Shown here one piece after another: positions 1 to 9,514 of a DNA stretch of 64,000 bases. The stretch comes from Variovorax paradoxus (GTDB taxonomy: Bacteria > Pseudomonadota > Gammaproteobacteria > Burkholderiales > Burkholderiaceae_C), in the NCBI RefSeq assembly GCF_029919115.1, contig NZ_CP123990.1, forward strand, positions 5,234,501 through 5,298,500. The letters run 5' to 3'. A program made the translations under genes and the position numbers. Numbering within the stretch: the stretch's first letter is position 1; every line of letters starts with the position of its first letter. Under the pieces are notes generated by a model. The model had not been told where the DNA came from. It worked only from the letters and a program-made list of their open reading frames with translations, and ran no database searches.

Positions 1-345
1 ATGGAGTTCGGACGCGAGACCCTGCCCGCCGTGCTCGATGCGCAGCTGGACTATTACAACCTGCTGTTCGACTATGTCGACGCCGTGTTCGACCTGCGCA
101 TTTCGGAGCTGCGCCTGGCGCGTACCACCGGAGAACTGCGCATCGACCCCGACGCAAGCAACGCATGGATCGATCGCATCTTCGGCCCACCCAGCCGGCC
201 CGCCCTGAGCGAGGACGGCCTGCTCACCGCGCTGTGCATCTCGAGCAACGCAAGCTGCGCGAGCGAACCGGTGGTCGATCGCGGCGCAGCGGCGGTGGCA
301 TCGAATCCGCCGCTGCGCCGGTCCACACGCCTGGCGGAGCGCTGA
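1..345 (+). CDS. C-terminal end of a TolC-like outer membrane efflux protein (partial)
   Basis: The reading frame is open at the left edge, so the Met at base 1 is probably internal and most of the gene lies outside. The first 45 residues (pattern LDAQLDYYNLLFDYVDAVFDL, then LRLARTTGEL) look like the last long periplasmic helix of a TolC/outer-membrane-factor protein. The rest is a low-complexity Ala/Ser/Arg-rich tail typical after the final helix. Such proteins form the outer membrane channel of tripartite efflux or type I export systems. It converges on the minus-strand Tad operon with a 13-bp gap. The family call rests on a short fragment only. Confidence 0.55.
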   Translation: MEFGRETLPAVLDAQLDYYNLLFDYVDAVFDLRISELRLARTTGELRIDPDASNAWIDRIFGPPSRPALSEDGLLTALCISSNASCASEPVVDRGAAAVASNPPLRRSTRLAER

Positions 346-358
346 GCAGGCGAAGGGC

Positions 359-1786
359 TCAGGCGTCTTCGGGGATGCCCGGCTCTCCGTCCAGAATTTG
401 GTACTTGCGCATCTTTTCCCACAGCACCTTGCGGCTGATGCCCAGGTGCTGGGCGGTGTCCTGGCGCTTCCAGTCGTTGATCTCCAGCGCCGCGATGATG
501 CGGTTGCGCTCGCTGCCGTTCCATCCCTTGCGCTCGCCATTGGCATCGAGCGCCACGCCGTTGGCGCTTGCGCCGTACCCGTTTCTTTCGGCCGGATTTG
601 CAGAAGGCGTCGGTGTGCCGCGCGTGAGTGCAATGGCACGCTGAATCAGGTTCTGGTCCCATGAATGCAGCTGCCGCGCAATCACGCCCACCCGCTCTGC
701 CAGGTTGCGCAGCTGCCGCACGTTGCCGGGAAAGTACGTTTCCGCCACCGCATCGCTCAGCCAGTGCGGCGTTTCACCCAGGGTTTCGAGTTCGTCGCCC
801 AGCACATTGGCCAGCAACGCCTTGAAGATCGCGATCTTGTCGATCTCGCCACGCTCCTCGAGGCTGGGCACATGCAGCTCGATGACCGCGAGCCGGTAGA
901 ACAGGTCGGCGCGAAACTCGCCGTTGGCCACCATTTCGCGCAGGTTGCGGTTGGTGGCGGCCACCAGCCGAAAGTCGACCCGGACCGGCGCCGTGGCGCC
1001 GAGGCGTGTGACCGCGTTGTCTTCGAGCACGCGCAGCAGCTTGACCTGCTGGTACTTGGGAAGGTCGCCGATCTCGTCGAGAAACAGCGTGCCGCCCGTC
1101 GCCTGTTCGAAATAGCCGCGATGCGCATGCACCGCGCCGGTGAACGAGCCCTTGGTATGGCCGAAGAAAAGCGACTCGAACAGGCCGTCGGGAATCGCGC
1201 CGCAGTTCACCGCCACAAATGCGCCCTTGCTGTAATGCTGGTGCCCCAGGTGCAGCTGCTGCGCAATCCGCTCCTTGCCCACGCCCGTTTCGCCGCGCAC
1301 CAGCACGCTGTGGTTGCAGTCGGCAAAGGCGGACACTTCGGCAAGCAGCGATTTCATCGCGTCCGAATGCGCCACCAGCACATCGGGCGCCTGGGGCGCC
1401 ACGTCGCGCGCCCGCAGCTGCCGCACCAGCTTGGCCACCATGGTGCGCAATTCGGCGCAGGTGAAGTCATACGGCAGAACGTGCAGGTATTCGGGCGGAT
1501 AGGTTCGCGAGTCGCGCTCGCGCGAAGCCGCCGCCACCCAGATCACCGGCATGCCCTGCAGCAACTCGGTCGCATGCGCCAGCCCCCCGCCGTCGATGAC
1601 CGTGACGCTGATGATGGCAACCGACGGCCGAAGGGCAGTGCCGCGCTCCTGCTGCGGCGCCGGCATGCCGTCGGCGCGAATCACCTCCACGTCGAAGCTC
1701 GCCATGCACCGCGCGATACGGTCGAGGATGTCGGCCTTGCCTTCCCAGACAAAGAGGTCGAGTTCGTCGAAGTTGGGAGCGCTCAT
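359..1786 (-). CDS. Sigma-54-dependent Fis-family transcriptional activator at the end of the Tad operon
   Basis: A 475-aa activator of sigma-54 RNA polymerase. The N-terminal ~130 residues look like a receiver fold, but I do not see a normal phospho-acceptor Asp in the expected strand context. The AAA+ domain follows, with Walker A (GETGVGKE, about residue 165), the sigma-54 contact loop (GSFTGA, about 212) and the DEIGD Walker B. A Fis-type helix-turn-helix ([18 protein letters not shown]) sits near the C-terminus. An upstream in-frame Met adds 29 non-conserved residues; the start at 1786 is preferred. It begins 19 bp after tadG on the same strand, so it is probably co-transcribed with the pilus genes and may control them. 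Its target promoter is not proven. Confidence 0.85.
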   Translation of the reverse strand: MSAPNFDELDLFVWEGKADILDRIARCMASFDVEVIRADGMPAPQQERGTALRPSVAIISVTVIDGGGLAHATELLQGMPVIWVAAASRERDSRTYPPEYLHVLPYDFTCAELRTMVAKLVRQLRARDVAPQAPDVLVAHSDAMKSLLAEVSAFADCNHSVLVRGETGVGKERIAQQLHLGHQHYSKGAFVAVNCGAIPDGLFESLFFGHTKGSFTGAVHAHRGYFEQATGGTLFLDEIGDLPKYQQVKLLRVLEDNAVTRLGATAPVRVDFRLVAATNRNLREMVANGEFRADLFYRLAVIELHVPSLEERGEIDKIAIFKALLANVLGDELETLGETPHWLSDAVAETYFPGNVRQLRNLAERVGVIARQLHSWDQNLIQRAIALTRGTPTPSANPAERNGYGASANGVALDANGERKGWNGSERNRIIAALEINDWKRQDTAQHLGISRKVLWEKMRKYQILDGEPGIPEDA

Positions 1787-1805
1787 GGGAAAAATAGCTT
1801 GAGTG

Positions 1806-3896
1806 TTAGTACACCAACTCCGCGCCCGCCTTGCACGAAAGACGGGCGCCGACTTCGGCATCGGCAAGATCAATGCCCAGGTTGTTCAGCAACGACCCCA
1901 CGAGCGAATTGACAACCGAGGAGATGAGAGGCGCGATCAGGGTCTTGAGCAACGTAAACACCGCGGTGGCGGCTGCATCCGTCGTACTCAGTATGGCGCC
2001 GAGCAATCCTGTCGATGCATTGGGACCATACAGATTGAGTTGCAGGCCGTTGACGATGTCGGTCAGCAGGCCGGCCACGTTGTTGGTGGCAGAGGTCGAG
2101 AGATACGTTTGTGCGGGCGCCGCCGTATCGTCGATTTCTTTCAACTGCCCGGGCACGGAGGAATGGAAAAGCAATGAATCGGTGCTGCCGCCAAGGGGGC
2201 CGGGGTCGACTGCGAGGCCGATGCCCCCGCCACCAAAAGCCGTGCGCTGCGCCGTGGCCTTTTGAGTGGTCCATGTGCCGTTCGGCTGCAAATACTCTTG
2301 CACACTGCCAACGCACACCCCGAGGACGACGACAGTGCAGGTTTTTCTTGTCTGGATCGTGCCGATATCGATCAGCGGAATGGGTTCCACGGTGGGCGGA
2401 GCGGACGAGGATGAGAAAACCTTGGCCTTTGCATCGGCCGCACTGCTGCCCATTTTTCCGATGCGCAATGTCGCAATATTGGATGTCGAGTTTGCCCAGA
2501 GTTTTCTGTCGGCGTCGTTGGCGCAGTCGTAGTCCGTCACGTAGGCCGCCGCTGAAGCAACGTCGATGCTGATGTCGATTCGAATGGGCAGCGGCAATGC
2601 TTTGACATCCGCGATTTCGGTCTTGGCGGGGGTGTGGCAATTGACCGCAATGACCGCGCAGCTCCCCGGCGGCGTAAGGTCGATGATGGAGCCAAGGATC
2701 GAGACCAGGGCAGAGGTCAGCGAAGTCAGTGCGTTCAACAAGCCGCTGATCAGTGTTGTCAGCAGCTGTCCGGTCGCGCCGATGTTTGTAGAAACGAGTG
2801 CTCGAACCTGTGCGGTTCGAACATAAATCCTGTTCGGCCCCAGTGGATCGAGTTTTGCCAACTCAGGATTGCCGACGGCAGAAAACTGCGGCGGCTCTAT
2901 CACCTTGATGCTCGCGGTGACCCCCGCAAGATTGACATCCGCAGCAACGCCGTTCTTGCCATTGGCCGCCTGGATCACGCCCTGCACCAACTGAAAAAGC
3001 TGGATGCTGGTGTCCAGCCCCGCCGCATCGGTGCCCGATTGCACACCAAGCAGGTCACCCAGCTTCAGCAGCGGTTGGGCCGCGGCGGCATTGGCTGCAA
3101 CCCTCAGCAGGGTGAGCGCGTCCACAGCCGTTTGGGCCGTGCTTCCGCTGCGCTGCAGCGCATTGATCATGGCCTGCAGCAGCGTGCCCACCGAAACATT
3201 GGTGGCCAGAACCTCGTCGTACTTGCCGGCGCCAATGCCCAACTGCAGCGCCAGCTCGTCGAGAAAGCCCAGCAGCTTGAGGTCGGTGTTGATCAAGCCG
3301 TTCCAACCCACTGCGTCGAGGTTGAGGCTTCCGCCCAGAAGACCGCCGAACACCGCGTTGAGGATGGGCGACTGCGTACTGTCCACGCTCACGAGCGTGC
3401 TGCGAATGCTCAATGCCGCCAGCGGGTGCTTCAGGGCCGCGACGGCATCGACACCGATGGCCCGGGGTGCGTTGCCCGGAATACCTGCAAGCACCAGCGC
3501 CGGCGTCCTGTTGATGGTGACTCGCACTGCGTTGAATTTTTGCCCGCTCTCCGGCGGGCCGAAGTGAGGGGCGCTCGGCCGGGACAAAGGGTCCCAGTGG
3601 CCGCACGCCACGCTGTCTGCGGCAATAGCCGCCAGGCCGGGTGGGAGGTTGAGCGCCGCATTGGCAATTGCAGCCGCCGTTGCGGTTGTGCAGCTGTCCG
3701 GATCGAGTGCCTGCGCACCCGCAAGCGCAGCAAGGTCGGCCGTCTTCTGGAGCTCGCGTTTCACAAAGAACATGTAGCCGAGTTCGACGCCGACGAGCAC
3801 GATGACCAGCAGGCTCAACGCAATGGCCGACGTAATGACGATCGACCCGCCTTGCCGCCCTGCGGTGCTTCGTTTGAATGCGTGCATCGTCCGCAT
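1806..3896 (-). CDS. tadG: TadG-like pilus assembly protein
   Basis: A 696-aa protein with a short charged N-terminus, one hydrophobic helix at about residues 19-42 and the TadG-like N-terminal signature ([20 protein letters not shown], then [19 protein letters not shown]). The rest is a long predicted periplasmic region with the DUF2134-like composition usual for the family. TadG is a minor, membrane-anchored pseudopilin-like component of Flp/Tad pili. It follows the second TadE gene with a 4-bp gap and precedes the sigma-54 activator by 19 bp, so it is the last structural gene of the operon. Function is assigned from the N-terminal motif and operon position. Confidence 0.85.
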   Translation of the reverse strand: MRTMHAFKRSTAGRQGGSIVITSAIALSLLVIVLVGVELGYMFFVKRELQKTADLAALAGAQALDPDSCTTATAAAIANAALNLPPGLAAIAADSVACGHWDPLSRPSAPHFGPPESGQKFNAVRVTINRTPALVLAGIPGNAPRAIGVDAVAALKHPLAALSIRSTLVSVDSTQSPILNAVFGGLLGGSLNLDAVGWNGLINTDLKLLGFLDELALQLGIGAGKYDEVLATNVSVGTLLQAMINALQRSGSTAQTAVDALTLLRVAANAAAAQPLLKLGDLLGVQSGTDAAGLDTSIQLFQLVQGVIQAANGKNGVAADVNLAGVTASIKVIEPPQFSAVGNPELAKLDPLGPNRIYVRTAQVRALVSTNIGATGQLLTTLISGLLNALTSLTSALVSILGSIIDLTPPGSCAVIAVNCHTPAKTEIADVKALPLPIRIDISIDVASAAAYVTDYDCANDADRKLWANSTSNIATLRIGKMGSSAADAKAKVFSSSSAPPTVEPIPLIDIGTIQTRKTCTVVVLGVCVGSVQEYLQPNGTWTTQKATAQRTAFGGGGIGLAVDPGPLGGSTDSLLFHSSVPGQLKEIDDTAAPAQTYLSTSATNNVAGLLTDIVNGLQLNLYGPNASTGLLGAILSTTDAAATAVFTLLKTLIAPLISSVVNSLVGSLLNNLGIDLADAEVGARLSCKAGAELVY

Positions 3897-3900
3897 CGAT

Positions 3901-4395
3901 CTACGAAGGAGCTCTGGCGGTGGTGGCCTTGCCGAGCAGGCGCTCGGGCATCCAGCTTGCGGTAAGCGGAACCGGCGGCAGCAGCGGATTGGCGCGGTAA
4001 GGGTAGGTGACCTTCACCGCGACCGTTCCAGGCGAAACAGTCACTTCAGGAGGAATGTCCGCCATCTTTGCGCGAAGCCATGTCTCTTTTGCCGAAGGCG
4101 CATTGCCCGCGGCAGCGGGGGTGATCATCGACAGTGCGAGCGACCGGTAGATGGCGGTTCGAACATTGGCCTGCAGGTCAGCGGCCGGCGTGTCGCTCCT
4201 GAAGGTTTGCGCGGCTCTTGCGCCGTCTTCCGCTGCGCGCGAGACCACTTGCTGCACATAGAGAACGCCGCAGAAGGTGACGAGCCCGTAGATGCCAAGA
4301 AACAGCACGCTGAAGACGAGCGCGAACTCGATCGCGGCAACGCCGCGCTGCTGGCGGGAAGCGGCCTTTTCAAGCCGTGGGTGACCCGGCTTCAC
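3901..4395 (-). CDS. TadE-family minor pseudopilin (second copy)
   Basis: A 164-aa protein with the TadE signature RGVAAIEFALVFSVLFLGIYG at residues 17-37: a prepilin-like processing region with the conserved Glu, followed by the hydrophobic helix. The next segment (VVSRAAEDGARAAQTF) is the usual post-helix motif. TadE and TadF are pseudopilins cleaved by the TadV peptidase and needed for Flp pilus biogenesis. The start overlaps the stop of the upstream tadE-like gene by four bases (ATGA), which implies translational coupling. It may fill the TadF slot; I cannot tell TadE from TadF with confidence. Confidence 0.88.
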   Translation of the reverse strand: MKPGHPRLEKAASRQQRGVAAIEFALVFSVLFLGIYGLVTFCGVLYVQQVVSRAAEDGARAAQTFRSDTPAADLQANVRTAIYRSLALSMITPAAAGNAPSAKETWLRAKMADIPPEVTVSPGTVAVKVTYPYRANPLLPPVPLTASWMPERLLGKATTARAPS

Positions 4396-4880
4396 AACGA
4401 CCTTCCGTCGAGCAGCATGCTGGCCTTGCCCGCAATGCGCTCAGGCAGGGCAAAGGCGGGGAAAACCGGAAACAGCTGGTCGATTCCGGTGACGGTCACT
4501 GTCACCATCATCTGGCAGCGGGTGTTCCATTCGGGGCCGCATGGCGGCGTCGCTTGCGAGCAGGTGTCTTCTGTTGCCGTGCAGATTGCCGCTACGACAT
4601 TGCGGTTGGTTTTGAGCCCCGCGGGCAACCAGTCGGTGCGCTGGACCGCAACGGAGTTTGCTTCCGTTCTGCGGCTGTTCAGGGTGGCCTGGTACCGCAG
4701 GCCCGCACGCGCACCGTCTTCCGCTGCGTTCTGCAAGCTCATGCGCATGGCCAGCAAGAAGCCGTAGCAGATTACCGCGTAGAGCAGCGCAAAGACGATG
4801 AGGAACACGAACGCAAATTCGATCGCGTACACGCCGTGCTGGGCGCGCCCGGGCTTTGCGTGGGTGCGGATTTGCGTCAT
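4392..4880 (-). CDS. tadE: TadE-family minor pseudopilin (first copy)
   Basis: A 162-aa protein with the TadE motif HGVYAIEFAFVFLIVFALLY at about residues 15-34 and a following helix with the AAEDGARAG motif shared with the next gene. The C-terminal half has several Cys residues in a likely periplasmic domain. It lies 32 bp after the DUF3613 gene and overlaps the next tadE-like gene by four bases. Paired pseudopilins are normal for Tad loci, where both are processed and added to, or prime, the Flp pilus. The assignment rests on the N-terminal motif and context. Confidence 0.88.
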   Translation of the reverse strand: MTQIRTHAKPGRAQHGVYAIEFAFVFLIVFALLYAVICYGFLLAMRMSLQNAAEDGARAGLRYQATLNSRRTEANSVAVQRTDWLPAGLKTNRNVVAAICTATEDTCSQATPPCGPEWNTRCQMMVTVTVTGIDQLFPVFPAFALPERIAGKASMLLDGRSL

Positions 4881-4912
4881 GGTTCTTGATGCACGGCGAA
4901 GATGGCTCTTTG

Positions 4913-5311
4913 CTAGCGGTCGCCCGAAGAGGAACCGCCGCCGCCCTTCGACTTGGCTACCGTCGAGCCCAGGTGTTCCGGAATCGGATGCTCGAAGCTC
5001 TTGATGTAGCGCTCGTAGCTTCGGCCGGCGACGCTTCCGGCGATGGGCCGGGGGGTGCGCGAGGCGATTTCTCCGCTGCGTTGCCAGGCAAGCAGGTTCA
5101 GGGTTGCATCGCCCATGAGGAGCGGCGGGGGCGATTCGTACTCTTCGGCCTCCGCCTCTTGCACGGCTGCCTGCTTTGCTTCGGTCTTCTGCGTCTCCTG
5201 CGCTTGCGGTACGGCCTGTGCCGCGGCGGCCGTCGCCACGCAGAAGAGTGCGGCAGCCAGGGCAAGGCGCAGTTGCAGCGGGGCAGTCCAGTCGGCGGGC
5301 GTGTGGTTCAT
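4913..5311 (-). CDS. DUF3613 protein of the Tad locus
   Basis: A 132-aa exported protein. Residues 1-33 form a signal peptide (hydrophobic run LALAAALFCVATAAAAQA). An acidic, Gln/Glu/Ala-rich spacer follows, and the conserved block at about 65-115 (GDATLNLLAWQRSG, RPIAGSVAGRSYERYIKSF, HPIPEHLGSTV) matches the DUF3613 proteins found in betaproteobacterial Tad operons. The last residues are a Gly/Ser-rich tail. Its start overlaps the tadD stop (ATGA). No biochemical role is known to me; the context implies a periplasmic accessory role in pilus assembly. Confidence 0.8.
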   Translation of the reverse strand: MNHTPADWTAPLQLRLALAAALFCVATAAAAQAVPQAQETQKTEAKQAAVQEAEAEEYESPPPLLMGDATLNLLAWQRSGEIASRTPRPIAGSVAGRSYERYIKSFEHPIPEHLGSTVAKSKGGGGSSSGDR

Positions 5312-6240
5312 GGTGTACCTCGTGCAGTCGAATTCAGGTAAAGCGGCGCTTCAGGTGCAGAGGCCGAAGGGTTCGTCTGGCTCGCGGTTCTCACGCCACC
5401 CGCACCCGCCCATCGCGACGGCTTGAGTGCGAGGGGCACGACAACGGGTTCTCCGCGAGCTTCGGGGGGCGTTCCGGCCGCGGGTGCGGGCAACCTGCCC
5501 GACGCGCGCATCTGCAGCGCCGCTTCGCGCACGGCCAGGCGTGTGGGTTGCGGCATGCGGTTGGCGTCCATCAGGGCTGCAGCCTGGTCGCGCTGGTTGG
5601 TCACCTCCAGGTAGAGCGCCAGATTGGCCAGGGCCTGCGCGCTGTCGGGGCGCAACTGCAGGGCCTGCATCAATGGCAGCCGCGCCTCTTCGATCTGGCC
5701 GGCGCGAAGGTATGCGTACCCGAGGTCGCTCAGCAGCAACGCATCGGTCGGCGTGCGGCGCTGCGCTTGCGCAAGCAGCTGCACCGCTTCGGCGTAGTTG
5801 CCGCGCGCGCCCGCCAGAAGGCCCAGGCCGCGGTAACCGGCACTTGCGAGCGGTGTGCCCAGCAGGCGCTTGTAGGTGGCTTCCGCGGGTGCGGCCTGTC
5901 CGGTCTGGCGCAGCGCCTCGGCGCGTGTGCGGGTCGATTCGGGCGACACGCCCCAACGCTGCTCGAGCGCGTCGATGTGCGCGAGCGATGCAAACCACAG
6001 GTCTTCTTTCTGCATCTGCTCGACCAGCTTGAGATACGTGGCCTGCGTGTCCACGTTGGCGCCTGCCCTGGTGTCCGCGGCGGCTTCGGCGGCCATGCGC
6101 TGCTGTGCATCGGCGCTGGCGGCGTATTGGTCCTTGGGGCCGGCGCAGCCGGTCATCGCAACAGCCGCTGCCGCCGCGCAGGCGACCGTCAGCAGGCGGA
6201 GAAGAGGGCGCGGGCTCGCGCAAGAATCGAGTGTCTTCAT
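5308..6240 (-). CDS. tadD: TadD, TPR lipoprotein of the Flp pilus
   Basis: A 310-aa lipoprotein with an N-terminal signal and a lipobox ending in AMTGC at about residue 30, followed by tetratricopeptide repeats through residue ~230 (for example ALLLSDLGYAYLRAGQIEEA and SAQALANLALYLEVTNQRDQ). TadD is thought to help place the outer membrane secretin. The chosen start (6240) gives a complete lipoprotein signal; an open upstream extension in the same frame is out-of-frame tadC sequence. The start overlaps the tadC stop by four bases and the end overlaps the DUF3613 start, so translation is coupled on both sides. Confidence 0.9.
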   Translation of the reverse strand: MKTLDSCASPRPLLRLLTVACAAAAAVAMTGCAGPKDQYAASADAQQRMAAEAAADTRAGANVDTQATYLKLVEQMQKEDLWFASLAHIDALEQRWGVSPESTRTRAEALRQTGQAAPAEATYKRLLGTPLASAGYRGLGLLAGARGNYAEAVQLLAQAQRRTPTDALLLSDLGYAYLRAGQIEEARLPLMQALQLRPDSAQALANLALYLEVTNQRDQAAALMDANRMPQPTRLAVREAALQMRASGRLPAPAAGTPPEARGEPVVVPLALKPSRWAGAGGVRTASQTNPSASAPEAPLYLNSTARGTP

Positions 6241-7202
6241 TTGGCGGCGGCTCCCAGTGAACGGAAGATGGCAAGAAAGGCCGGACCTGCCGTAACGATG
6301 ACCAGCGCCGGCAGCAGCGTGGTCACCATCACGGCGGTCATCTTCACCGTGATCTTTCCGATGCGTTCCTTCATTTCGGAACGCCGGTGTTCGCGCAGCC
6401 GGTCGCTGAAGATGCGCAGCGGCTCCTGCACGGCACCGCCGTGCTTGTCGACCTGGACCAGCAGGGAGACGAGCCCGCGGAGGTTCTCGTTCTTGTGCAG
6501 GGTTGCAAGGCGCTGCAGCGAATGCTCGCGGCTGCGGCCGCGGCTGTACTGGTTGTTGGCAAAGGTCAGTTCGTAGCCGAGCACGCGCAGCACGTGCGAG
6601 AAGTCGCTGGCCATGATCTGCAGGCTCTGGTCCAGGCTCAGCCCTACGCCTTGCAAGAGGCGGAGCAGGTCGATGAACAGCGGCAGCTCCTGGTTCACCC
6701 GTTCGCGGCGTGTGGCGGCAAAGCGGCCGAGCACCCATTTGGGTGCCATGAATCCGATGACGAATGCAGCCGCCAGCACGATGGTGACGGTGCGCTGCGG
6801 CCGCCCCGCGCTCCACAGCACGTAGACCGCGAAGGGAAGAAGAAACGTGAAGACGATGCGGGTCACCAGAAAAACCAGCTGGGCCCGCTTCGACGAAAAG
6901 CCGCATTGATCGATGAGGTTGCGGTCTTCCTTGGCCACGAGCGCGCGGCCCACGCGCGAATCGAGCCAGTGGAACGGCAGGTCGATGTCCTGCTTTGCAG
7001 AGCCGTTGAGCAAGTCGGCCGCATCGGCGGAAGCCGCGGAGCCTTGCGGCGCCGTGGTGACTTGCTGGATGGCTCGGCCGATGACCTTGCCGCTGCGCGT
7101 GCGCCGCAGTTCGGCCGCAATCAGTGCACCGGCGCCGGCCATCAGGCCCAAGGCCAGCAAAGCAAGGCTGACGATGGCCAATTGGTTGGAGGTGGCGTTC
7201 AT
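6237..7202 (-). CDS. tadC: TadC, inner membrane platform protein
   Basis: A 321-aa type II secretion F-domain (GspF-like) protein. Hydrophobic segments lie at about 8-30, 115-135, 140-160 and 285-315, with the cytoplasmic T2SSF helical domain between the third and fourth (FIDLLRLLQGVGLSLDQSL, then RGLVSLLVQVDKHGGAV). TadC pairs with TadB as the membrane platform on which the TadA motor acts. The start overlaps the tadB stop by four bases. An in-frame upstream extension belongs to the other frame of tadB and is rejected. Confidence 0.92.
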   Translation of the reverse strand: MNATSNQLAIVSLALLALGLMAGAGALIAAELRRTRSGKVIGRAIQQVTTAPQGSAASADAADLLNGSAKQDIDLPFHWLDSRVGRALVAKEDRNLIDQCGFSSKRAQLVFLVTRIVFTFLLPFAVYVLWSAGRPQRTVTIVLAAAFVIGFMAPKWVLGRFAATRRERVNQELPLFIDLLRLLQGVGLSLDQSLQIMASDFSHVLRVLGYELTFANNQYSRGRSREHSLQRLATLHKNENLRGLVSLLVQVDKHGGAVQEPLRIFSDRLREHRRSEMKERIGKITVKMTAVMVTTLLPALVIVTAGPAFLAIFRSLGAAAK

Positions 7203-8191
7203 GTGAGTTTCGCCAGCCGGTAGAGGAGCGCTGCGCCGAACAGCTGGAAGCCCGCTGCGGAAAGGACCATGATGCGCCCGGTTCCGTCGTTCCACATGCC
7301 CATGAAGTACCCGGGATTGGTGAAGATGAAGAAGACGCCCACGCTCACTGGCAGCAGCCCCAGGATCCACGCCGAAAGCCGGGTTTCGGACGACAGGGCG
7401 AGCAGCTCGTGCTCGGCTTGCTCGCGGTCGCGCATGAAGTTGCCCACGCGCTCCAGCAGCAGGTCGGAGCGCCCGCCGTAACGCACGCCCAGGCCAAGAA
7501 TGGAAGCCAGCAGGAACATTTCTTCTATGCGCACATTGCTGGCCGTCTGGTGCAGAGCGCGATCCAGGTCCATGCCCGCGCGCACCAGCGATGCCGAGCG
7601 CTCCAGCTGGCCGCGCAGCGGAGCCTCGGTGGTGGCTATGGCAAGCTGGAAAGCCGCCTGCGTGGAGTTGCCGATGGTGATCAGCCGCACCATGGCGTCG
7701 ATGTAGGCCGGCAGTTGGCTCACGATCTTGCGACGGAACTTTTGCAGCCGGAGCCAGACCGCGAAAGCCGCGAGAAGCGTCAACAGTGCAAGCGCGCTCA
7801 CACCCGGCACCCATCCGCCGAACACGCCGGCGAGTGCGGCCGTTGCCACGATGGCAAGCACGCCCAGCGCGGCGGTGCGTGGGGCGATCACGCCTGTGAG
7901 CCGATCGGGCAGGGCCTTTTCAAGCAGTCCGGCGGGTGGCGCGACCGGCCCGCCTGCATCGGCGTTGAGCCATGGGTCGGAGGTCACGCCCGTCATGAGA
8001 TTGTCGTTGGCGGGATCGCGCACCGGCATCGGCATCGGCGTGCCTGCGGCTGTGCTTACCTGGATCTGTTGTTTCAGGTGCCGGGCGGCCGCCTGCCGTG
8101 CCTGGCGGCCCTTGGCCCATTGCCACAGCAGCAGCCCCGCGGCTGCCAGCAGCAACGCGACGCAGGCCACTGCGAGCAGGATTTCACGCAC
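7199..8191 (-). CDS. tadB: TadB, inner membrane platform protein
   Basis: A 330-aa T2SSF-domain protein. A first transmembrane helix spans residues 4-25, a linker with repeated MPMP follows, two helices lie near 110-150, the F domain spans about 160-280 (YIDAMVRLITIGNSTQAAF, RYGGRSDLLLERVG), and two C-terminal helices close it. It is the partner of TadC. Its start overlaps the end of tadA by eight bases and its end overlaps tadC, so the three genes are translationally coupled. Length and topology are normal for TadB. Confidence 0.92.
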   Translation of the reverse strand: MREILLAVACVALLLAAAGLLLWQWAKGRQARQAAARHLKQQIQVSTAAGTPMPMPVRDPANDNLMTGVTSDPWLNADAGGPVAPPAGLLEKALPDRLTGVIAPRTAALGVLAIVATAALAGVFGGWVPGVSALALLTLLAAFAVWLRLQKFRRKIVSQLPAYIDAMVRLITIGNSTQAAFQLAIATTEAPLRGQLERSASLVRAGMDLDRALHQTASNVRIEEMFLLASILGLGVRYGGRSDLLLERVGNFMRDREQAEHELLALSSETRLSAWILGLLPVSVGVFFIFTNPGYFMGMWNDGTGRIMVLSAAGFQLFGAALLYRLAKLT

Positions 8192-9506
8192 GGTTGTTGT
8201 CTCCTTGCTGCGCCGCGCGTGTCAGCGACTGCCGAAATCGCGTGATCTTGGGCGAATGCGGCGCAATGCCCAGCGATATCCAGCGGTCGCGCTCCTCGCC
8301 GTCGGGCGACGTGATGGGCTCGTAGCGGTAGAGCTCCTGCATGGCCACCACGTTGTCGTTGACGCCGGTGACTTCGCTCAGAGAGAGGATGCGGCGCTGC
8401 CCGTTCGAGAGGCGCCCGATCTGCACGATGAAATCGATGGCATTGGCAATCTGCCGGCGCAGGCTCACTTCGCTGCCCTGGTAGCCCGCAAAGCCCGCGA
8501 GCATTTCAAGGCGGTACAGGCATTCGCGCGGCGAGCTGGCGTGAATGGTGCCCATCGAGCCTTCGTGGCCCGTGTTCATTGCCTGCATCATCTCGATCAC
8601 TTCGGCGCCGCGCACCTCGCCCACGATGATGCGGTCGGGCCGCATGCGCAGGCTGTTGCGCAGCAGGTCGCGGATGGACACCACGCCGGTGCCGTCGAAT
8701 CCGCCCGGTCGGCTTTCGAGCCGCACCACGTGGCTGGTGCCGAGCGAAAGCTCCGCCGTGTCCTCGATGGTGATGACGCGCTCGCGCGGCGGAATGAAGG
8801 TGGCCAGCGCATTGAGCAGCGAGGTCTTGCCCGAACTGGTGCCGCCGCTCACAAGAATGTTGCAGCGCGCGCGAACCGCAATCTCGAGCAGTTGCGCCAT
8901 GCCCGCATCGAAGGTGCCGAGCTTCACCATGTCGGCCGGCGTGAGCGGCTCCTTGCGGAACTTTCGAATCGAGACCGAGAGGCCGTCGATGGCGAGCGGC
9001 TCGATGATCACGTTGATGCGGCCGCCGTCGGGCAGGCGCGCGTCGACCATCGGGTTGGATTCGTCCAGCCGCCGGCCGAGCGGCGCGAGGATGCGCCGCA
9101 CGATGCGCATCACGTGCTCCGCATCGGCAAAGCGCACCGTCTCGCGCTCCAGCATGCCGTGGCGCGACACGTACACGTTCTGGTAGCCGTTGATCAGGAT
9201 GTCTTCGACCGCCGGATCGTTGAGCAGGTCTTCCAGCGGCCCGAAGCCCGCGAGCTCCTTGGTCAGCGCGTCGGAGATGAGCTGCATCTCGCGGTCGTTG
9301 ATGGGCACGCGGCGCAGCCGCACGAAGCTGTCGACCTCGAGTTCGACAAACTGCTGGATGGAGGCGCGCGACCAGCGGCCGAACTCCGCGCCGAGTTCTT
9401 CGATGCGGCTCAGCAGGTGGTCATGCGTCCAGCTCTTGATATCCTGGAACTGCTGCGAGTTGATGAACGCCTGGTCGTCGTCGGCAAATTCGAGATCGTT
9501 GGACAT
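8184..9506 (-). CDS. tadA: TadA, secretion ATPase of the Flp pilus
   Basis: A 440-aa GspE/CpaF-type hexameric ATPase that powers pilus extension. Walker A (GGTSSGKTSLL) is at about residues 219-229. The Asp box and His box (GEVRGAEVIEMMQAMNTGHEG) follow at about 295-315, and the N-terminal domain has the CpaF-type GPLEDLLNDPAVEDILING block. I take the ATG at 9506. A TTG 12 bases upstream is also in frame, but it abuts the GAAGG ribosome-binding sequence directly, whereas the ATG is 12 bases from it. The gene sits 8 bp after tadZ and overlaps tadB. Confidence 0.94.
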   Translation of the reverse strand: MSNDLEFADDDQAFINSQQFQDIKSWTHDHLLSRIEELGAEFGRWSRASIQQFVELEVDSFVRLRRVPINDREMQLISDALTKELAGFGPLEDLLNDPAVEDILINGYQNVYVSRHGMLERETVRFADAEHVMRIVRRILAPLGRRLDESNPMVDARLPDGGRINVIIEPLAIDGLSVSIRKFRKEPLTPADMVKLGTFDAGMAQLLEIAVRARCNILVSGGTSSGKTSLLNALATFIPPRERVITIEDTAELSLGTSHVVRLESRPGGFDGTGVVSIRDLLRNSLRMRPDRIIVGEVRGAEVIEMMQAMNTGHEGSMGTIHASSPRECLYRLEMLAGFAGYQGSEVSLRRQIANAIDFIVQIGRLSNGQRRILSLSEVTGVNDNVVAMQELYRYEPITSPDGEERDRWISLGIAPHSPKITRFRQSLTRAAQQGDNNRA

Positions 9507-9514
9507 GGGGCGTT